Shown here: positions 5,324 through 6,262 of the stretch, piece after piece | How the letters are laid out: each line of letters opens with the position of its first letter | How positions within the stretch are numbered: the stretch's first letter is position 1 | Assembly (NCBI GenBank): GCA_030624785.1 | Contig: JAUXJK010000128.1 | Coordinates: 1 to 6,262, forward strand | Reading direction: 5' to 3' | DNA: 6,262 nucleotides | From: Actinomycetes bacterium | GTDB lineage: Bacteria; Actinomycetota; Thermoleophilia; Gaiellales; Gaiellaceae | Position numbers and translations under genes: made by a program | Notes under the pieces: model-generated | Database searches by the model: none | What the model was told of the DNA's origin: nothing | Seen by the model: only the letters and a program-made list of their open reading frames with translations

Positions 5324-6262
5324 CTAGTGCTCGAGTGCGATCAACGCGGCCGTGGTCACGGCCGCGGGCGAGAGGTCGTACGCATCGTAGACCGAGGCCA
5401 GATCACCTACCTGCCCGTAGGTGTCGACACCCAGCGGAACGCTCCGCATACCGAGAGCGCCGCCGAGCCAGCTGAGCGCGTGGGACGCGCCGTCGATCAC
5501 CGTGACGATCGGGACAGATCGGAGCGTTGGAGGCACAAGCGTCTCAAGATGAGAGGGTTGACGCCGAGCATTGATATCCGAGAGATGTGTGAGACGACTG
5601 GCGCGCCAGTTGCGGTAGACGATGTCCGGCGAGCTGAGACAGAGCACACCAGCGTGAACGCCCTCCTCGGCGGCAAGCTGATCGGCCGCCTCGAGTACCT
5701 CGGGCACCAGCGCGCCGCAGGTCACGAGGATCACGGAGTCGGGCGCCGCACTGGGCTCGCGCAGCCAGTAAGCGCCAGCGAGAACGTCAGCGCGGAGCGC
5801 ATCCTCGCCACGCTGCTCAATGAGCTGCCCGAATGGAGCCTGAGCTACGGGCTTCGTCGTCAGACGGAGATAGAGCGACTCGCCGTCGGGTTCCTGCATG
5901 GTGCGTAGGTGATCCAGCAGGATCCATTCAAGCTCGCGCGCGTAGGTGGGCTCGGCGTAAACAACCCCCGGCAGCTCCATGCCGATGCTCGGTGTGATCG
6001 TCGACTGGTGAGCACCACCCTCACGTGAGAGGGAAACGCCAGATGGCGTCCCGAGCACGATGAACTTCGAACCCGAATACGTGCCGTAGAGCATGCCTTC
6101 GAGACCTCTGACCACGAACGGGTCATACAGCGTGCCGATCGGGATCAGCGGCTGACCCTGGTACTTGCCGGTCATGCCGAGCTGACCGAGAGCGAGGAAC
6201 AGGTTCATCTCCGAGATCCCGAGCTCGATGTGCTGGCCCGTTGGACCGACGCGCCAGCTCAA
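5324..6262 (-). CDS. Thiamine-diphosphate 2-oxoacid dehydrogenase E1-like protein (AceE/transketolase superfamily), C-terminal part
   Basis: The C-terminal 312 or so residues of a gene that continues beyond the right edge; its stop is TAG at 5326-5324. The TTG codon at the edge is probably an internal leucine. Numbered from the first visible residue, positions 1-170 form a transketolase-like pyrimidine-binding domain. GQHIELGISEMN carries Glu18, matching the Glu that activates the thiamine aminopyrimidine in AceE and transketolases, and a GTPSG loop with EGGAHQS (81-87) matches the His-containing loop of AceE. Positions 175-312 form a transketolase C-terminal domain, with TCGALVPEVLEAA (181-193) and a closing GVDTYGQVGD block (278-287) collinear with the GTDGFGRSDS block of E. 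coli AceE. The expected reaction is decarboxylation of a 2-oxoacid and transfer to a lipoyl E2. Pyruvate is the default substrate; 2-oxobutyrate is possible. The diphosphate-binding GDG motif lies outside the window, and no E2 or E3 gene is visible. Confidence 0.8.
   Translation of the reverse strand: MSWRVGPTGQHIELGISEMNLFLALGQLGMTGKYQGQPLIPIGTLYDPFVVRGLEGMLYGTYSGSKFIVLGTPSGVSLSREGGAHQSTITPSIGMELPGVVYAEPTYARELEWILLDHLRTMQEPDGESLYLRLTTKPVAQAPFGQLIEQRGEDALRADVLAGAYWLREPSAAPDSVILVTCGALVPEVLEAADQLAAEEGVHAGVLCLSSPDIVYRNWRASRLTHLSDINARRQPSHLETLVPPTLRSVPIVTVIDGASHALSWLGGALGMRSVPLGVDTYGQVGDLASVYDAYDLSPAAVTTAALIALEH
5345..5366. terminator. Perfect 10-bp inverted repeat inside the 3' end of the E1-like gene (candidate terminator)
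   Basis: CGCGGCCGTG (5345-5354) and CACGGCCGCG (5357-5366) are exact reverse complements separated by GT, giving a very GC-rich hairpin (realistically 9 bp with a 4-nt loop). It encodes residues PAAVTTAA near the C-terminus of the E1-like protein, 18 nt before its stop codon, and begins 67 nt downstream of the MFS stop on the other strand. No T-run follows on either strand. Position at a convergent junction suggests termination of the MFS transcript, or protection of the 3' end; the structure is seen, the role is inferred. Confidence 0.4.

Noticed and set aside
4714..5475. Long arginine-rich open frame on the plus strand overlapping the MFS gene and the E1-like 3' end
   Set aside because: Composition is the typical out-of-frame translation of a high-GC gene, and it overlaps two well-supported coding regions.
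343..5695. CTCGAG occurs 12 times, 8 of them in the metB-like gene, where about two would be expected in the whole window
   Set aside because: Seven of the eight in that gene are in-frame CTC-GAG, and every Leu-Glu pair there uses these preferred codons. Codon bias explains the clustering without a DNA motif function.

Overview
The window is compact, high-GC bacterial chromosome. Five genes, two of them cut by the window edges, sit beside one complete transsulfuration pair. The CBS and cystathionine-lyase/synthase proteins resemble actinobacterial ones (the two families are also close neighbours in mycobacteria). GTG initiation, a GTGA stop/start overlap and a TAnnnT box placed for a leaderless transcript also fit Actinomycetota. 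The class cannot be fixed from the sequence. I found no rRNA, tRNA, mobile element, CRISPR array or phage gene.

Layout. (1) Positions 1-295, plus strand: C-terminal end of an ornithine cyclodeaminase/mu-crystallin family protein. (2) Positions 322-3995, minus strand, read right to left: a beta-decarboxylating dehydrogenase of the tartrate/D-malate type, an 81-nt gap, cystathionine beta-synthase with a C-terminal CBS-domain pair, and a cystathionine gamma-synthase/gamma-lyase translationally coupled to it. (3) Positions 4046-5278, plus strand: a 12-helix major facilitator transporter, divergent from the dehydrogenase across 50 nt. (4) Positions 5324-6262, minus strand: C-terminal part of a thiamine-diphosphate enzyme resembling the single-chain (AceE-type) E1 of 2-oxoacid dehydrogenases. 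No gene-free stretch exceeds 81 nt.

How the genes may work together. The cbs and metB-like genes form a reverse transsulfuration unit: homocysteine plus serine gives cystathionine, which gives cysteine plus 2-oxobutyrate. The dehydrogenase and the divergent transporter look like an uptake/oxidation pair for a 2-hydroxy-dicarboxylate; the substrate is inferred only. Three enzymes here could meet at 2-oxobutyrate or pyruvate: gamma-lyase release, oxidation of malate-type acids, and E1-type decarboxylation. This is a hypothesis, not something the sequence proves.

The least expected DNA-level signals are two perfect GC-rich inverted repeats at the two convergent gene junctions. One has a stop codon as its loop (287-301). 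The other is 10 bp with a 2-nt spacer inside the last codons of the E1-like gene (5345-5366). Both may be terminators embedded in coding sequence. The window is otherwise ordinary metabolic chromosome; I did not find a convincing new defence or mobile system.
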